Source of the DNA: JARBUG01 sp035628915
GTDB taxonomy: Bacteria; Bacillota; Sulfobacillia; Symbiobacteriales; Symbiobacteriaceae
Direction: 5' to 3'
NCBI GenBank assembly: GCA_035628915.1
Contig: DASPIW010000005.1
Span: 1 to 64,000 of the forward strand
DNA length: 64,000 nt
This document shows, piece after piece, positions 1 through 8,048 of this stretch; within the stretch, counting starts at the first letter, position 1, and each line of letters opens with the position of its first letter. The position numbers and the translations under genes were made by a program. The notes under the pieces were generated by a model. The model was not told where the DNA came from, did not search any database, and saw only the letters and a list, made by a program, of their open reading frames with translations.

Positions 1-1
1 G

Positions 2-292
2 ATCCATGACTGGCGCATGCACCTGAAGCCTGGCACGACACTCGAAGACCTGTCGAAAATGTTCAACCCGGTGATCCAAGGTTGGATCAACTACTATGGG
101 CGCTTCTACAAGTCGGAACTGTATCCGGTACTCGTGCACCTGAACCGAGCCCTGGTCCGCTGGGTACGGCGCAAGTACAAGAAACTTCGCCCCAGCCAGC
201 GCCGGGCAACTCACTGGCTCGGAAGGATTGCCAGACGAGAGCCAAAACTGTTCTCACACTGGCAATGGGGGATCCTGCCCTCGGCTGGATAA
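2..292 (+). CDS. Group II intron reverse transcriptase/maturase, C-terminal fragment
   Basis: The reading frame is open from the window edge, so the 5' part lies outside. The visible 96 residues match the group II intron maturase-specific domain (domain X): a segment around FNPVIQGWINYYGRF, then a basic helix LVRWVRRKYKKLRP, and HWLGRIA near the end. This domain binds intron RNA and promotes splicing; the reverse transcriptase palm would lie upstream. It ends at TAA only a few bases before the intron domain V hairpin, the usual arrangement for intron-encoded proteins. Whether the full gene is intact cannot be seen here. Confidence 0.85.
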   Translation: MHDWRMHLKPGTTLEDLSKMFNPVIQGWINYYGRFYKSELYPVLVHLNRALVRWVRRKYKKLRPSQRRATHWLGRIARREPKLFSHWQWGILPSAG

Positions 293-295
293 TGG

Positions 296-365
296 GAGCC
301 GGATGAGCTGAGAGGTTCACGTCCGGTTCTGAGAGAGCCTCGGGGTGAAACTCCCCGGGGCTACT
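296..365 (+). ncRNA. Group II intron RNA domains V and VI (3' end of intron)
   Basis: Bases 296-329 start GAGCCG and end CCGGTTC and fold into the conserved 34-nt domain V hairpin. Bases 331-365 form a GC-rich hairpin like domain VI, followed by CTACTC, a common intron 3' end. The exact 3' splice junction is uncertain by a few bases. It directly follows the maturase stop. Confidence 0.75.
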
Positions 366-440
366 CGCCCGGGAAGCCACCCAGCAAACCAGCCCCTTCC
401 GGCTCCGCTCGCGGTGCCTGTTGCCGTATCAGCAACCTGA

Positions 441-469
441 CCCCAGTCTCCGGCAAACGGAGACTGGGG
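441..469. terminator. Stable hairpin, possible terminator
   Basis: A perfect 12-bp stem (441-452 with 458-469) with a GCAAA loop lies between the intron and the convergent amidase gene. The tract after it on the + strand is only TTATTG, so intrinsic termination is plausible but weak. Confidence 0.45.
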
Positions 470-498
470 TTATTGTGCATGAACGCTCCTGAGAAGAC

Positions 499-1749
499 CT
501 ATCGGCTTCCGGCGAGACCGCAGACGACATCCAGCAGTACGTTGGCACCGCCCACCAGGTCCGGCTCCGCTGTGTATTCGCGGGGATTATGGCTGATCCC
601 ACCCACGCTGGGCACAAAAATCATCGCCGCGGGGCAGATGCGGGCGATCATCTGAGCGTCCTGTCCGGCCCCGGACGTCATGCGCCGCGACGGGTGCCCC
701 CGCTGGGCGGCGGCATGCTCAATCAGCGCCACGATCTGCTCGTCAAAGACGACCGGTTCAAAGCGGACCAACCGTTCCGATGAGACGGACACGCCTTCGG
801 CAGCCGCAAGCTCCTTCAGGAAGCCGGCGAGTGCGGCTTCCATGCGCTGCAGTCTCTGCTCATCCGGATCGCGCAGATCCACAGTGAATGTGGCCCGCGA
901 GGGAATGACGTTGATGGCATTCGGCTCGAAATGGATGCAGCCAACCGTCGCGACGCTGGGGGCGCCCGAGCCGGAAACCAGGTCGCGCAGGAACGTGATT
1001 ACGCGGGCAGCCGCATGCCCTGCATCATGGCGCATGTGCATGGGTGTCGTACCGGCGTGGTTTGCCACCCCTTCGATCGTGATGCGCTGCCACGATATCC
1101 CCTGCAGGTTCTCCACGGCTCCGATGGGGATGCCTGTCCGATCAAGGATGGGCCCCTGTTCAATGTGAAGTTCCACATAGGCGCACGGCTGCAGGAAACC
1201 CGGCTCCTCTTTGCCCGCATAGCCGATTCGCTCAAGTTCTTCGCCCAGCGCAGTTCCGTCGGTGCCCACCGCCGCAAGCGCCTCCGCGACAGAGAGGCCG
1301 CCTGCGAAGACGAGGGAGCCCATCATGTCGGGCGCATAGCGCACACCTTCTTCGTTGGTGAACGCGGCGACGGCGATGGGACGATGTGGGACAAACCCAG
1401 CCGACCGGAGGGTTTCGACAACCTCGATACCCGCGAGCACGCCGTAGCACCCGTCATAAATCCCGGCGTTGATGACCGTGTCGATGTGTGAGCCGACCAG
1501 GACGGGGGCCCGATTGTCATCGCCGGGGCTCCGCCAGATGCCGAAGATGTTCCCTACACGGTCGACCGCGATCTCCAGGCCGGCGGCCTTCATCCAGCCA
1601 ACGAGCGCATCGCGCCCTGCCTTATCGCTCTCGGATCCCGCCAGCCGGGTCAGCCGGCCGTCGCTGTCACGCCCGATCTGTCCAAGGTCACGAATCCGCT
1701 TGAGCAACCGTTCCGCATCAACCGACAAGCCTGGAGACTGGCATGGCAT
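499..1749 (-). CDS. Hydantoinase/carbamoylase-family amidase (M20-type Zn amidohydrolase)
   Basis: Predicted 416-residue cytoplasmic dinuclear-metal hydrolase of the N-carbamoyl-L-amino acid hydrolase / allantoate amidohydrolase / beta-ureidopropionase group, which splits a carbamoyl-type amide. Metal-site motifs are visible: GSHIDT (about 86-91), IYDG (97-100), NEEG (132-135), ELHIEQGP (193-200) and SHNPRE near the C terminus. NHAGTTPM (230-237) fits the dimerisation-domain substrate loop. The start at 1749 was chosen because GGGGAG lies six bases upstream; an ATG directly before it (1752) and one 13 codons upstream are less well placed. It overlaps the end of the membrane-protein gene by 32 bp and is the last gene of the TetR operon. 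Substrate cannot be assigned among the three related activities. Confidence 0.85.
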   Translation of the reverse strand: MPCQSPGLSVDAERLLKRIRDLGQIGRDSDGRLTRLAGSESDKAGRDALVGWMKAAGLEIAVDRVGNIFGIWRSPGDDNRAPVLVGSHIDTVINAGIYDGCYGVLAGIEVVETLRSAGFVPHRPIAVAAFTNEEGVRYAPDMMGSLVFAGGLSVAEALAAVGTDGTALGEELERIGYAGKEEPGFLQPCAYVELHIEQGPILDRTGIPIGAVENLQGISWQRITIEGVANHAGTTPMHMRHDAGHAAARVITFLRDLVSGSGAPSVATVGCIHFEPNAINVIPSRATFTVDLRDPDEQRLQRMEAALAGFLKELAAAEGVSVSSERLVRFEPVVFDEQIVALIEHAAAQRGHPSRRMTSGAGQDAQMIARICPAAMIFVPSVGGISHNPREYTAEPDLVGGANVLLDVVCGLAGSR

Positions 1750-2410
1750 CATGTGCTCCCCTTTCATTTTCGGCGATGTCATGTGCAAACCCGGAGATAA
1801 ACGCCACCACCATCAGTACGAGCCCCGCTCCCAGGCTGGATAGCATCACCAGGGTAATGGTGTCCGGATTGGAAATCCCGGGCACAAATCCGAAAATGGC
1901 CACCACAAGGGCATAGAGAATGAGGACAGCACTGACGGTCAAGACGGGGAGCCACAGACTGCCCAAGCCGCTGCGCATGCCGGCGGGGATCACCTTCCGC
2001 CACCAGGAAAGCGGCTTGTCGATGCGGGTTGCAAAAGCCCATGCGATGGTGAAAAACACGACTTGCCCGATGCCCCCGCCAACCAGGAACAGCAGGATAA
2101 AGAGCAGGAGAAAGACCAGTGGCCCATTTCGCTTATGTAAATAACCTACCGACCAGACCATCACGGCGAGGCTGACCAGCATGGCGGCGACGCCGGACAC
2201 CAGGAAATTCGGAATGACCGTGAAGGCCGGTTCGTTCCCATAGGCCCACATGCGGTGTGCTTCACCAATCGCATGAATGATCAGGCTGCCGGGCGCAGTG
2301 GACCCCTGCAGCGCTTCAAAGAACCCGTGACCGAAACCGCTGATGCCAAAGATGACGCCCAGTGTGGCGACAACCGTGCGGGTCGCGTTATTCACTCGTA
2401 CGTGGGACAT
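1718..2410 (-). CDS. Hypothetical integral membrane protein
   Basis: This 230-residue protein has about five hydrophobic segments (roughly residues 12-32, 62-85, 97-125, 150-178 and 186-208) with short basic cytoplasmic-type loops. I recognise no family. The start has a strong SD (AAGGGAGG, nine bases upstream). It overlaps the TetR gene upstream by 23 bp and the amidase gene downstream, so the three are very probably co-transcribed and translationally coupled. By position it may be a transporter, channel or membrane partner for the amidase substrate; that is inference only. Confidence 0.75.
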   Translation of the reverse strand: MSHVRVNNATRTVVATLGVIFGISGFGHGFFEALQGSTAPGSLIIHAIGEAHRMWAYGNEPAFTVIPNFLVSGVAAMLVSLAVMVWSVGYLHKRNGPLVFLLLFILLFLVGGGIGQVVFFTIAWAFATRIDKPLSWWRKVIPAGMRSGLGSLWLPVLTVSAVLILYALVVAIFGFVPGISNPDTITLVMLSSLGAGLVLMVVAFISGFAHDIAENERGAHDAMPVSRLVG

Positions 2411-2984
2411 CGGTCGAAACCTCCCTTAATAATCCGGCCAAGACGCAATCAACCATTTGATTGATCTTCTGTCTCCGCTGTTGTTCATCAAGAAAGTCGG
2501 TGTTCAGATACCCGTTGTAGAGCTCAGGATCCAGGACAATATGGTGGAACGGCAGCATGAGTTGCAAGGCGATGACCTTCAAATCGGATTCATTACGTCC
2601 CTCAAACATCTCCTTTAACAATGGGATCACCATGTCACATGAGCTCTTGCACCCTTGTTTCAGCTCGGTGGTAAGGGCGACTTTACATACGTTGTGGTAC
2701 TTGAACGCGGCATCGGCCGTGGTGATCAGGATGCTCCTCAGCCGGGTTTCGGCATCGGCGTCCATGCTCTTGCCTTGCTGTACCTGGCTGATGATGCCGC
2801 CCATCATCATCCCGACGACCTGGCTCAGCAGGTTCTCTTTGGACTGGTAGTAATAGTTGACCAGGGCCGGATTTACACCGGCTTTCGCGCCAATCTGCCT
2901 GGTGGTAATCCGCTCCGCATCTGCACCGCCGGTGACCAGGTCCATGGTGGCCTGGAAAATCTTCTCCCTGGCGTCCGGAGTCAA
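2388..2984 (-). CDS. TetR-family transcriptional regulator
   Basis: A 198-residue repressor-type protein. The N-terminal third has the TetR helix-turn-helix pattern: ITTRQIGAKAGVNPALVNYY followed by QSKENLLSQV. The C-terminal two-thirds is a variable helical ligand-binding domain of unknown specificity. The start is a TTG at 2984 with GGGAGG eight bases upstream. The gene heads an operon with the membrane protein and the amidase. A perfect palindrome lies just upstream of the start, strongly suggesting autoregulation. The inducer may be the amidase substrate or a related nitrogen compound, by analogy with other operon-leading TetR proteins. Confidence 0.9.
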   Translation of the reverse strand: MTPDAREKIFQATMDLVTGGADAERITTRQIGAKAGVNPALVNYYYQSKENLLSQVVGMMMGGIISQVQQGKSMDADAETRLRSILITTADAAFKYHNVCKVALTTELKQGCKSSCDMVIPLLKEMFEGRNESDLKVIALQLMLPFHHIVLDPELYNGYLNTDFLDEQQRRQKINQMVDCVLAGLLREVSTDVPRTSE

Positions 2985-3002
2985 TCACCTGACCTCCCGT
3001 GC

Positions 3003-3027
3003 TTAAACGTGTTTTAAACACGTTTAA
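3003..3027. promoter_or_regulatory. Palindromic operator, probable TetR site
   Basis: TTAAACGTGTTT, one central T, then AAACACGTTTAA: a perfect 12+1+12 palindrome, AT-rich in GC-rich surroundings. It ends 18 bp upstream of the TetR start codon. Its size and position fit a TetR-dimer operator covering the operon promoter. Confidence 0.8.
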
Positions 3028-3076
3028 TCTCGCGCTTGTCCAGGCGAGTGTCAAGGGTACGAAATGCAAACGTAAG

Positions 3077-3120
3077 AAAAAGCCCGAGAACCGCCAATCC
3101 CAAGGGAGGGGTTCTCGGGC
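3077..3120 (-). terminator. Rho-independent terminator of khtTU
   Basis: On the minus strand GCCCGAGAACC pairs with GGTTCTCGGGC and is followed by TTTTT. It lies a few bases after the antiporter stop codon. Confidence 0.9.
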
Positions 3121-3124
3121 CGCT

Positions 3125-4333
3125 TTAGTTCCGCGCCGGGCTTGGCTTCTGCCACCGGAAAACCCGGTTCAAAGCGTTGAAAACGAGCCGCGCCTCCTTG
3201 GTCAGCAGGGGCCCCAGGACCGCCAGCACCAGCACGTACAGTGCCGCGAAGGACTGCAGCGAAGCATCCAGCCCGCCCTGCTCGGCGAGGTTAGCCAGCA
3301 CGATGGAGAACTCCCCGCGGGAGACGAGCGTCACGCCCAGATACACCGATGCTTTTCGTGACAGACCGGCCCGCGACCCGGTAACCAACCCCGTGAGGAT
3401 GTTGCCCGCGAGCGTCAGGGCGACGGCCGCCAGGCTGAACCACAGGGCCCCGCCCAGCGAGAGCGGGTCGATGGTAAGTCCGAAGTGAAAGAAGAAGATG
3501 GCCCCGAAGAAATCCCGGAACGGCAGCACCAGGTGCTCGATGCGCTGCCGGTGCTCCGTTTCGGCCAGCACCAGGCCGAAGAGCAGGGCGCCGATCGCCT
3601 CCGCCACGTGGATCGCTTCGGAGAAGCCCGCCACCAGAAAGAGCCCGGCGCACAGGACGAGCAGGAAGATCTCGTCCGACGTGATATTGAGGATCCGGTT
3701 GAGCCATGGCACAGCCCTGCGGCCCAGTAGAATAAAGCTCAGCATAAACCCGATCGCAACCAGGACCGTCACGCCGACCTGCAGCGGCGAGGCGCCGCTG
3801 CTCAGGACCAGGCCTGAAACAATCGCCAGGTAGATGGCCACAAACACGTCCTGAAACATCATAATGCCCAGCACCAGTTCCGTTTCCGGGTGCGCTGAGC
3901 GCTTCAATTCAACGATCAGCTTGGCCACGATAGCGCTGGACGAGATCGCAATAATCCCGGCGATGATGAGGCTCTCCATCAGGGGCCAGCCCAGCAGCCG
4001 CCCCAGGAGCAGCCCCAGGGGGAAGTTGATCAGCATGTAGGCGGTGCCGGAGCCAAGAATGGAGCGGCCGGCACGTATCAGGCGGCCGACGGAAAACTCA
4101 AGGCCCAGGTAGAACAGCAGAAACAGGATGCCGATCCGGCCCATGAATTCGAGCAGTGGTGCGCTTTGGACGAACTGGAAGTTGAGCAGGCCGAAATCCG
4201 GCATGTGCGGGCCGACGACCATGCCGGCCAGAATCATCATCGGGACCATGGAGAAGCGCAGCTTGGCCGCCAGCAGGGCGGCCAGGACCATCAAACCTAG
4301 CGCCAGGCCTACTTCAAAGACAACATGTTCCAT
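3125..4333 (-). CDS. khtU: Monovalent cation/proton antiporter, membrane subunit (CPA2, KhtU-like)
   Basis: A 402-residue polytopic protein with about 12 hydrophobic segments, typical of the CPA2 (Kef-type) sodium/proton exchanger fold. It lacks a C-terminal RCK domain. The preceding gene encodes a small separate TrkA-C protein with a three-base gap, which matches Bacillus khtT-khtU, a K+/H+ antiporter and its regulatory subunit. Expected role: efflux of K+ or NH4+ in exchange for protons at the cytoplasmic membrane. Residues around EFSVGRLIRAGR and IAISSSAIVAKL (discontinuous unwound-helix region of this fold) are visible. A strong terminator follows. Confidence 0.88.
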   Translation of the reverse strand: MEHVVFEVGLALGLMVLAALLAAKLRFSMVPMMILAGMVVGPHMPDFGLLNFQFVQSAPLLEFMGRIGILFLLFYLGLEFSVGRLIRAGRSILGSGTAYMLINFPLGLLLGRLLGWPLMESLIIAGIIAISSSAIVAKLIVELKRSAHPETELVLGIMMFQDVFVAIYLAIVSGLVLSSGASPLQVGVTVLVAIGFMLSFILLGRRAVPWLNRILNITSDEIFLLVLCAGLFLVAGFSEAIHVAEAIGALLFGLVLAETEHRQRIEHLVLPFRDFFGAIFFFHFGLTIDPLSLGGALWFSLAAVALTLAGNILTGLVTGSRAGLSRKASVYLGVTLVSRGEFSIVLANLAEQGGLDASLQSFAALYVLVLAVLGPLLTKEARLVFNALNRVFRWQKPSPARN

Positions 4334-4336
4334 GCG

Positions 4337-4834
4337 CTACGAGCTCCCCTGGGCGAGGAGCAGCCGGCACGCCTTGACCTGCCCCCGTTCACCGGCGACG
4401 ACCAGTGTTGCCTCAGACTGGAGCACGAAATCCGGACCGGGATTGATCTTCTTGGTATGGTCCTTGTTGATGACGGCCATGATGCTGGCGCCCGTGCGCT
4501 GCCGCACGCGCAGCTCACCGATGGTCTTGCCTGCGCAGGGCGACCCGGGCTCGACTTTCAGCCAGTCAATATGCAGGTCATCCAGGGCGACATCGACCGA
4601 CTCGAGGGCGCGCGGCTTGTACGTCATGCCGCCGATAATGCCGGCGATCTGCCGCGCTTCGGCGTCGTCCAGCGTGACCATGGAGATGCTCTCATCCGGG
4701 TCGTCGTGGTGGAAATGATACAGCTCGCGCTTGCCATCGTCGTGAACGACGATGACCAGCCGGTCGCCGCTGCGGGCATCCACCTGAAACTTCCGGCCGA
4801 TGCCGGGCAGGTCAGATTCTTTGATTGAGGGCAT
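4337..4834 (-). CDS. khtT: KhtT-like TrkA-C domain regulatory subunit
   Basis: A 165-residue cytoplasmic protein. The N-terminal part (around LPGIGRKFQVDARSGDRLVI) resembles the KhtT beta domain, and the C-terminal half (around WLKVEPGSPCAGKTIGELR) is an RCK_C/TrkA-C domain. In Bacillus KhtT controls the KhtU antiporter and responds to cyclic di-AMP; the same role is inferred here. The start at 4834 is supported by AGGAGG nine bases upstream; ATG codons further upstream lack an SD. khtS, the small first gene in Bacillus, is not seen. Confidence 0.85.
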   Translation of the reverse strand: MPSIKESDLPGIGRKFQVDARSGDRLVIVVHDDGKRELYHFHHDDPDESISMVTLDDAEARQIAGIIGGMTYKPRALESVDVALDDLHIDWLKVEPGSPCAGKTIGELRVRQRTGASIMAVINKDHTKKINPGPDFVLQSEATLVVAGERGQVKACRLLLAQGSS

Positions 4835-5027
4835 TGGGGGCGTCCTCCTCATCATGCGGGTTGTCGTTGAACAAGCATCCCTCGATCCATTGTAGCAGAA
4901 CGTCCGATCCCGGTGCTACTCAAGTGGGGACAGCCCGGTGGGGGCCGCCTTTCCCTTGCCGGAAGGGATTGCTGCTACGGCGCACGAACTATCGGCCCAG
5001 GCCCCAATGCGGAGAGGTGTGGGCGTC

Positions 5028-5954
5028 ATGCGCCGTGCCCCCTGGCTCTTGCTGATCCTGACCCTGTCCCTGCTCCTCGCCGGTTGCAGCGCCGCCCCGC
5101 CGGGACTGGTCATCCGCCTGAAGGACCTGGACCCGACCCTGGCCGCGGGCGACCCGGGCATTTCGCCCCGGCCCGTCCTCCGGGTCGGCGTCTCCCCCAT
5201 GCTTTCACCCCGGGAGATGCTCCTGCGCTACGGCCCGCTCATGGATTACCTCGGAAGGCGCCTGGGCCGGCGGGTGGAGCTGGTGCTGCCGCGTTCACAT
5301 ACGGAGACTTTCGAAATGGTCCGCTCCGGGGCCGTGCAGGTCGCCGTGGTGAGCGGCTACGCCTACGTGCTGGGCCAGAAAGAGTTCGGCATGGAGGCCC
5401 TGGCGGTTCCGACATACGACGGATTGCCGACCCGGCGGGCGCATGTGCTGGTCCGCCGCTACAGCGGCATCATCCAGTTTTCGGATCTGAAGGGCCACAC
5501 GTTCGCCTATACCGACCCGCTCTCGGCCTCCGGGCGCCTCTATCCGGAAGCGAAAGTGCTTGACCTCTCCGAGCCCCTGGACCGCTTCTTTGAGCGGACG
5601 ACCTTCGTCGCGAGCGACGATAAGGCGCTCAAGGCGCTGGACCAGGGCCTGGTGGACGGGTGTGCCGTGGACAGCGCCATGTACGACTACGCCGTGCTGG
5701 CAGATCCCGACCTGGCGCGGCGCCTGCGCATCATCGACACGTCGGAGCCCCTGGGCGCCCCGCCCGTGGTCGTAAGCCCGCGCATGGGCTCGGAGCTGAA
5801 GCGGGCGCTGCAGGAGGCCCTGCTCGACCTCGATCAGGACGACGTGGGCCGCAGCGTGCTGAGCCGCCTGCAGACGGAGCGGTACGTCAAGCCCGACTCC
5901 GCCTGGTACGAATCGATTCGTACCCTGGCGGCGCAGGTGGGGGCACGGCAATGA
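5028..5954 (+). CDS. PhnD-like solute-binding lipoprotein (probable sensor for the adjacent kinase)
   Basis: A 308-residue exported protein: basic N terminus, hydrophobic core and lipobox LLAGC (Cys about residue 22), so membrane-anchored outside the cell. The rest matches the phosphate/phosphonate (PhnD-like) periplasmic-binding fold, with the family pattern LRVGVSPMLSPREMLLRYGP and MDYLGRRLGRRVEL, then a region VRSGAVQVAVVSGYAYVLG. Its stop overlaps the start codon of the histidine kinase (ATGA). With no permease directly attached, a sensing role presenting ligand to the kinase is likely. The start was chosen from GGAGAGG upstream. The ligand is unknown; phosphonate or an organophosphate is only a family-based guess. 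Confidence 0.85.
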   Translation: MRRAPWLLLILTLSLLLAGCSAAPPGLVIRLKDLDPTLAAGDPGISPRPVLRVGVSPMLSPREMLLRYGPLMDYLGRRLGRRVELVLPRSHTETFEMVRSGAVQVAVVSGYAYVLGQKEFGMEALAVPTYDGLPTRRAHVLVRRYSGIIQFSDLKGHTFAYTDPLSASGRLYPEAKVLDLSEPLDRFFERTTFVASDDKALKALDQGLVDGCAVDSAMYDYAVLADPDLARRLRIIDTSEPLGAPPVVVSPRMGSELKRALQEALLDLDQDDVGRSVLSRLQTERYVKPDSAWYESIRTLAAQVGARQ

Positions 5955-7327
5955 CGACACCCTCCATTCGCCTGAAGCTGCTGGCGGTCGTGGTGCTGCT
6001 GACGGTGACGCTTGGCGTTGCTGTGACGGTTCAGCTGCGGACCGCCCTGCTGCGCACCGCCGGCGCCGAACTGGACAAGCGGTCGATTTCAATTGCGGCC
6101 GACCTGGCGATGCGGGTGACCGAGCCGCTCCTGACCCGCAACACGCTCGATGTCCGGGACATTCTGCTCGATATCGCCTCGAACAACCCGGACGTCCGCT
6201 ACGCCCTGGTGGTCGACAGCCAGAACCGGCTGGTGGCGCATACGTTCCAGGGCGGCTTTCCCCGGGACCTGCTGGCGCACCGCCCCGTCCAGCTTGGCGA
6301 CAACCCCGACCTGGTGATCCTCCAATCGGACGAAGGGCCCCTGCACGATGCGGCGGCGCCCATTGTGGGCGGATTGGCCGGCCACGTGCGGGTCGGGCTG
6401 ACGGAGACCCACCTGGTCGCCTCGCTGCGGCAGGTGGAGCGCCTGCAGGTGATTACCGTGATTTTGGTGGGCCTGACGGCCCTGGGCGCCGCCTACTACG
6501 GCATTTTCCGCCTGACGCGGCGGGTGCAGGACCTGGCGCTGGCCGCCCGCCGGGTCGGCGCCGGCGACATGACGCCCCGGGTGGCGCCCGGGGCGCCTGA
6601 TGAACTGGGCATTCTCGCGGGCGCCTTCAACGAAATGACCGAGCGGCTCGCCGCCGCCGGCGAGGCCGTGCGGGCCAAGGAGCAGGCCCGCACGGAGCTG
6701 CTCCAGAAAGTCTTGACCGCCCAGGAAGAGGAGCGGGGGCGCATTTCGCGGGAACTGCACGACGAAATCGGCCAGGCGCTGACCGGCTTGATTGTCGGGC
6801 TCAAAGTGCTCAAGGGCCCGACTGATGCCCAGCGGTTGCGGGACGTGGCGGCGGCGACGCTGGAATCAGTGCGGCGCCTTTCCCGGGACCTGCGGCCCGC
6901 CGTGCTGGACGACATCGGCCTGGTGGCGGCCCTGCGCCGCTACACCGAAGACTTTTCCCGCCTGCACGGCATTGAAGGCACGCTGCAGGTGGTCGGCCAT
7001 GAGGAGACCCGCCTGGCGCCCGCCGTCGAGACGACGCTCTACCGGGTCGTGCAGGAGGCGCTGACCAACGTGGCCCGCCACAGCGGCGCCCGCCACTTCG
7101 GCGTGGTGCTTGACCTGCGGGGGCCGGTCATCCAAGCGATTGTCGAAGATGACGGGCGGGGCTTCGACCCTGCATCGCCCAAAGCCGGCATGGGGCTGGC
7201 CTCCATGACCGAGCGGACCGCGCTGGTGGGCGGCGCCGTCACGATCGAATCCCGCCCGGGCGGCGGGGCGACGGTCTATGTCAAAGTCCCGGCAGAGGAG
7301 GGGGACCGTGCGCATTCTGATTGCTGA
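5951..7327 (+). CDS. NarL-type membrane sensor histidine kinase
   Basis: A 458-residue kinase. There is a transmembrane segment near residues 8-28, an extracytoplasmic sensor region, a second segment near 170-190, a HAMP linker and a HisKA_3 dimerisation domain with the phospho-acceptor His in RELHDEIGQ. The HATPase domain has an N-box (VVQEALTNVARHS) and G-box (EDDGRGFD, then GMGLASM). It overlaps the PhnD-like gene by four bases and the response regulator by 20, so the three are one operon. The extracytoplasmic loop is well placed to contact the lipoprotein. The phosphotransfer partner is almost certainly the next gene. Confidence 0.93.
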   Translation: MTTPSIRLKLLAVVVLLTVTLGVAVTVQLRTALLRTAGAELDKRSISIAADLAMRVTEPLLTRNTLDVRDILLDIASNNPDVRYALVVDSQNRLVAHTFQGGFPRDLLAHRPVQLGDNPDLVILQSDEGPLHDAAAPIVGGLAGHVRVGLTETHLVASLRQVERLQVITVILVGLTALGAAYYGIFRLTRRVQDLALAARRVGAGDMTPRVAPGAPDELGILAGAFNEMTERLAAAGEAVRAKEQARTELLQKVLTAQEEERGRISRELHDEIGQALTGLIVGLKVLKGPTDAQRLRDVAAATLESVRRLSRDLRPAVLDDIGLVAALRRYTEDFSRLHGIEGTLQVVGHEETRLAPAVETTLYRVVQEALTNVARHSGARHFGVVLDLRGPVIQAIVEDDGRGFDPASPKAGMGLASMTERTALVGGAVTIESRPGGGATVYVKVPAEEGDRAHSDC

Positions 7328-7925
7328 TGATCACCGGGTCGTCCGGACCGGCCTGCGCATGCTGCTGGAGAGCCGCCCCGGCATTACGGTGGTGGGCGAA
7401 GCCTCCGGCGGCGCCGAGGCGCTGCAGCTGGCAAGGCGAACCCGCCCCGACCTGGTCATTCTGGACCTGGCCATGCCCGGCGGTTCGGGGCTGGAGCATC
7501 TTAAGGAGTTGGCCGCCCTGACCCGGGTGCTGGTGCTGACCATGCATGACGATGTGGCCTACGTCCGCCAGGTCATGCAAGCCGGCGGCAGCGGCTACGT
7601 CTTGAAGGAAGCCGCCGACGTGGAGCTGCTGGCCGCGATTGAAGCGGTGATGGCCGGGCAGCGGTATATTTACCCGACGCTCGCCGGCCGCCTGATGCAC
7701 CCCGAGGCGTCGGCGGAAGCCCGAGGCGTGCCCCTCAGCCCGCGGGAACTGGAAGTCCTCAAGTATGTCGCCCTGGGCCATACCAACCAGGAGATCGCCG
7801 ACCGGCTGGATGTGGGCGTCCGCACGGTCGAGACGTACAAGACGCGCATCTGCGAAAAGCTGGGGCTGCACACCCGGTCCGAACTGGTCCGCTACGCGAT
7901 TGAGCAGCGGCTGATCCAGACCTGA
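7308..7925 (+). CDS. NarL/FixJ-family response regulator
   Basis: A 205-residue regulator. The receiver domain begins RILIADDHRVVRTGLRML, with phospho-acceptor Asp in VILDLAMPGG and the conserved Lys in GYVLKEA. The LuxR-type HTH (LSPRELEVLKYVALG, then TNQEIADRLDVGVRTVETY) occupies the C-terminal third. The GTG start at 7308 follows GAGGAGGGG. It lies inside the 3' end of the kinase gene, which indicates coupling. The likely target is the ABC importer operon that begins 120 bp downstream. Confidence 0.94.
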   Translation: MRILIADDHRVVRTGLRMLLESRPGITVVGEASGGAEALQLARRTRPDLVILDLAMPGGSGLEHLKELAALTRVLVLTMHDDVAYVRQVMQAGGSGYVLKEAADVELLAAIEAVMAGQRYIYPTLAGRLMHPEASAEARGVPLSPRELEVLKYVALGHTNQEIADRLDVGVRTVETYKTRICEKLGLHTRSELVRYAIEQRLIQT

Positions 7926-7940
7926 CCTGGTCGGCAGCAC

Positions 7941-7968
7941 GGGCTGTCCGTGTTTTCCCGGACAGCCC
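7941..7968 (+). terminator. Hairpin after the two-component operon
   Basis: GGGCTGTCCG pairs with CGGACAGCCC. There is no U-tract, so it may be a weak terminator or a leader element of the next operon. Confidence 0.4.
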
Positions 7969-8048
7969 TGTCCGTACCCCCCCGTCTACCGCCGGACCGC
8001 CCGCCCCACTACGATGAAGTCAGGTACCAATCACAGGGGGGTTCACAC

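Noticed and set aside
441..469. Target-site hairpin of a class C group II intron
   Set aside because: Class C introns insert just 3' of a terminator hairpin; this hairpin is downstream of the intron 3' end instead.
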